Shown here: positions 13,650-15,288 of the stretch, piece by piece | How the letters are laid out: every line of letters begins with the position of its first letter | Position numbering within the stretch: position 1 is the first letter of the stretch | DNA from: Actinomycetes bacterium | GTDB taxonomy: Bacteria > Actinomycetota > Actinomycetes > Mycobacteriales > Micromonosporaceae | Length of the DNA: 15,288 nt | Reading direction: 5' to 3' | NCBI GenBank assembly: GCA_021793335.1 | Contig: JAJYSW010000056.1 | Coordinates: 1-15,288 of the forward strand | Program-made: the position numbers and the translations under genes | The notes under the pieces: model-generated | Told to the model about the DNA's origin: nothing | Database searches by the model: none | Seen by the model: the letters and a program-made list of their open reading frames with translations, nothing else

Positions 13650-15229
13650 GCACCTCGACCGCGTCCGCGCCGGGCTCGAAGCGGGCGCAGCAGCGGGGAC
13701 GGGCGGCCAGGACCGGCCTGCTCGCGGCGGCGTTCACGGTCTCGGCGTGCGGGCTGGTCTATGAACTGGCACTGATCACGCTCGGTTCGTACCTGGTCGG
13801 CAACACCGCGACGCAGGCCGCGATCGTACTGAGCGTCATGGTGTTCGCGATGGGCCTGGGCGCGCTCGGGGCGAAACCGCTCCAGAAGCGCCCGGCGCTG
13901 TCGTTCGCCGCCATCGAGCTCGCGCTCGCCTTCCTGGGCGGGTTCAGCGTCCTGATCTTGTACTCGGCATTCGCTTTCACCAGCCTGTACACCCTGCCGC
14001 TGGTGGTGGTGGCGTTCCTGATCGGCCTGCTCATCGGGGCGGAGATCCCCTTGCTGATGGAGCTCTTGCAGCGCATCAGGAAGCAGGCGGCCGGGGCGGC
14101 GGTGGCCGACCTGAACGCCGCGGACTACCTGGGCGGCCTGATCGGCGGCCTGGCGTTCCCGTTCCTGCTGCTGCCGCTGCTCGGCCAGATCAGAGGGGCG
14201 CTGCTGGTGGGCGCGATCAACGCGGTGGCCGGCGTCGTCCTCGTGCTCATCCTGTTCCGCGGGGATCTGTCGAAGGCGGCGAAGCAGCTGCTGACCCTGG
14301 TGGCGGGGCTGGTGGCGGTGCTGCTGGTGGCGGCGTTCGTGTACACCGACCGGTTCGAGACGGTCGCGCGGCAGGCGCTCTATGCCGCCCCGATCGTCTA
14401 CAGCGAGGATTCGCAGTACCAGCAGGTCGTGATGACCGAGTCGATCTCGCCGTTCGGCGAGAGCGACCTGCGGCTCTACCTCAACGGGGACCTCCAGTTC
14501 TCCTCGGTGGACGAGTACCGGTACCACGAGGCACTGGTCCACCCGGTGATGGACGGCCCGAGGAAGGACGTCCTGGTGCTGGGCGGCGGCGACGGGCTCG
14601 GGGTCCGGGAGATCCTGCGGTACCCGGACGTCGAATCGGTGACCCTGGTGGACCTGGACGAGGCGATCACGGACCTGGCCCGCGACTTCGACGACCTGGT
14701 GGGCCTCAACGGCGACGCGCTGAGCGATCCACGGGTCGAGGTGGTGAACGAAGACGCCTTCACGTGGCTTCGCGAGCAGAGCAGGGCCTACGACGTGATC
14801 GTGGTGGACATGCCCGACCCGGACGCGACGGAGACGGCGAAGCTGTACTCCGTGGAGTTCTACGCGCTGGCCGGGGCCCGCCTGCACGATTCGGGCCGCA
14901 TGGTGGTGCAGGGCGGATCGCCGTATTTCGCGCCGAAGACCTACTGGACGATCGCCGCGACGCTCGCCGCGGCCGGCTACGAACCGACGCCGTACCAGGT
15001 CTCGGTGCCTTCCTTCGGGGACTGGGGCTTCCACGCGGTGCAGGCCTCGGGCGCGGCGACGATGCTCTCGCTCGACGAGGCCGTCGGACCCTTCCGGTCG
15101 CTGACGCCGGAGCTGCTGGAGGCGGCACAGGTGTTCCCGCCGGATCGGGCCCGGCGGGACATGGAGCCTTCGACGCTCATGCACCCGGTGATCCTGGAGC
15201 TCGTGCAGGGCGAGTGGCGGCACTACTGA
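13646..15229 (+). CDS. speE: Membrane-embedded polyamine aminopropyltransferase (spermidine synthase-like)
   Basis: Predicted to transfer the aminopropyl group of decarboxylated S-adenosylmethionine to an amine such as putrescine. 527 residues in two parts. The N-terminal membrane domain has seven hydrophobic segments (about 23-45, 57-75, 87-108, 115-135, 160-180, 183-204, 212-232) and carries ADLNAADYLGGLIGG. The C-terminal Rossmann-fold transferase has LYLNGDLQFSSVDEYRYHEALVHP (277-300), the nucleotide-binding GGGDGLG (313-319), LVDLDEA (334-340), VVNEDAF (366-372), the catalytic-type VVDMPDPD (386-393) and LYSVEFY (400-406). Soluble SpeE lacks the membrane half, which is common in actinobacteria (Rv2601-like). 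TTG 13646 is chosen because it overlaps the DUF350 stop and the next residues lead straight to the first helix; the ATG at 13589 would sit inside DUF350. No speD is present in the window. Confidence 0.92.
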   Translation: MSTSTASAPGSKRAQQRGRAARTGLLAAAFTVSACGLVYELALITLGSYLVGNTATQAAIVLSVMVFAMGLGALGAKPLQKRPALSFAAIELALAFLGGFSVLILYSAFAFTSLYTLPLVVVAFLIGLLIGAEIPLLMELLQRIRKQAAGAAVADLNAADYLGGLIGGLAFPFLLLPLLGQIRGALLVGAINAVAGVVLVLILFRGDLSKAAKQLLTLVAGLVAVLLVAAFVYTDRFETVARQALYAAPIVYSEDSQYQQVVMTESISPFGESDLRLYLNGDLQFSSVDEYRYHEALVHPVMDGPRKDVLVLGGGDGLGVREILRYPDVESVTLVDLDEAITDLARDFDDLVGLNGDALSDPRVEVVNEDAFTWLREQSRAYDVIVVDMPDPDATETAKLYSVEFYALAGARLHDSGRMVVQGGSPYFAPKTYWTIAATLAAAGYEPTPYQVSVPSFGDWGFHAVQASGAATMLSLDEAVGPFRSLTPELLEAAQVFPPDRARRDMEPSTLMHPVILELVQGEWRHY

Positions 15230-15288
15230 CGCGTTCGCCGCTCTGGCGCGGGGTTGCTATCGTCATCGTGAAGGCGGCGATTCAGATC
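15230..15288. other. Intergenic tail at window end
   Basis: 59 bases after the speE stop. A weak CGCC/GGCG stem (15236-15239 with 15245-15248) is the only hairpin and is too short to call a terminator. TATCGT (15258-15263) fits a TAnnnT -10 box on the plus strand and could drive a gene beyond the window. No coding region can be supported here. Confidence 0.3.

Noticed and set aside
12188..15223. 1011-residue open frame on the minus strand opposite the DUF2617-speE genes
   Set aside because: It is antisense to four recognisable genes and has low-complexity Arg/Gln/His/Asp-rich sequence without domains. It is a GC-driven stop-free frame.
1..15288. tRNA, rRNA, CRISPR array, insertion sequence or attachment site
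   Set aside because: No cloverleaf-like element, repeat-spacer series, transposase, terminal inverted repeats or target-site duplication was seen. All long stretches are accounted for by chromosomal genes.

Overview
The window is very GC-rich, with strong third-position GC, few and GC-dominated intergenic gaps, and GTG/TTG starts used beside ATG. The gene families (actinobacterial LipB, a DUF1023 hydrolase, a ~180 kDa NAD-glutamate dehydrogenase, and the DUF4178-DUF2617-DUF4247-DUF350-SpeE cluster) point to a chromosomal segment of a high-GC actinomycete. I cannot fix the genus from sequence alone. There are no RNA genes, insertion sequences, phage genes or CRISPR arrays, and no gap longer than about 185 bp lacks a gene.

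Layout. (1) 1-667: 3' part of lipB (octanoyltransferase of lipoate synthesis) on the plus strand, its 5' end cut by the window edge. (2) 695-3006, minus strand: a stand-alone ABC ATPase followed closely by a membrane-anchored DUF1023 alpha/beta hydrolase. (3) 3062-5185, plus strand: an ABC-2 exporter operon (ATPase plus six-TM permease, ATGA overlap) preceded by an AT-rich promoter carrying a perfect 13-nt palindrome that looks like an operator. (4) 5238-6407, minus strand: a ROK-family regulator lacking the usual zinc-site residues, convergent with the exporter across a hairpin. (5) 6563-11392, minus strand: a large NAD-dependent glutamate dehydrogenase, with hairpins and a 23-bp imperfect direct repeat between its stop and the ROK gene. 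(6) 11577-15229, plus strand, divergent from the dehydrogenase across 184 bp: a five-gene operon encoding a DUF4178 membrane protein, a DUF2617 protein, a DUF4247 membrane protein, a DUF350/UPF0719 four-TM protein and a seven-TM SpeE-type aminopropyltransferase.

How they fit. The most system-like locus is the last operon. Its gene set and order match, from memory, Rv2597-Rv2601 of Mycobacterium tuberculosis. Four of the five products are predicted membrane proteins and two junctions use TTGA stop/start overlaps, so the products probably form one membrane-associated unit around a polyamine-type transferase; the physiological product is unknown. The exporter at 3159-5185 looks like a self-contained, repressor-controlled efflux or immunity unit with no regulator encoded in the window. 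LipB and the glutamate dehydrogenase are core metabolism.
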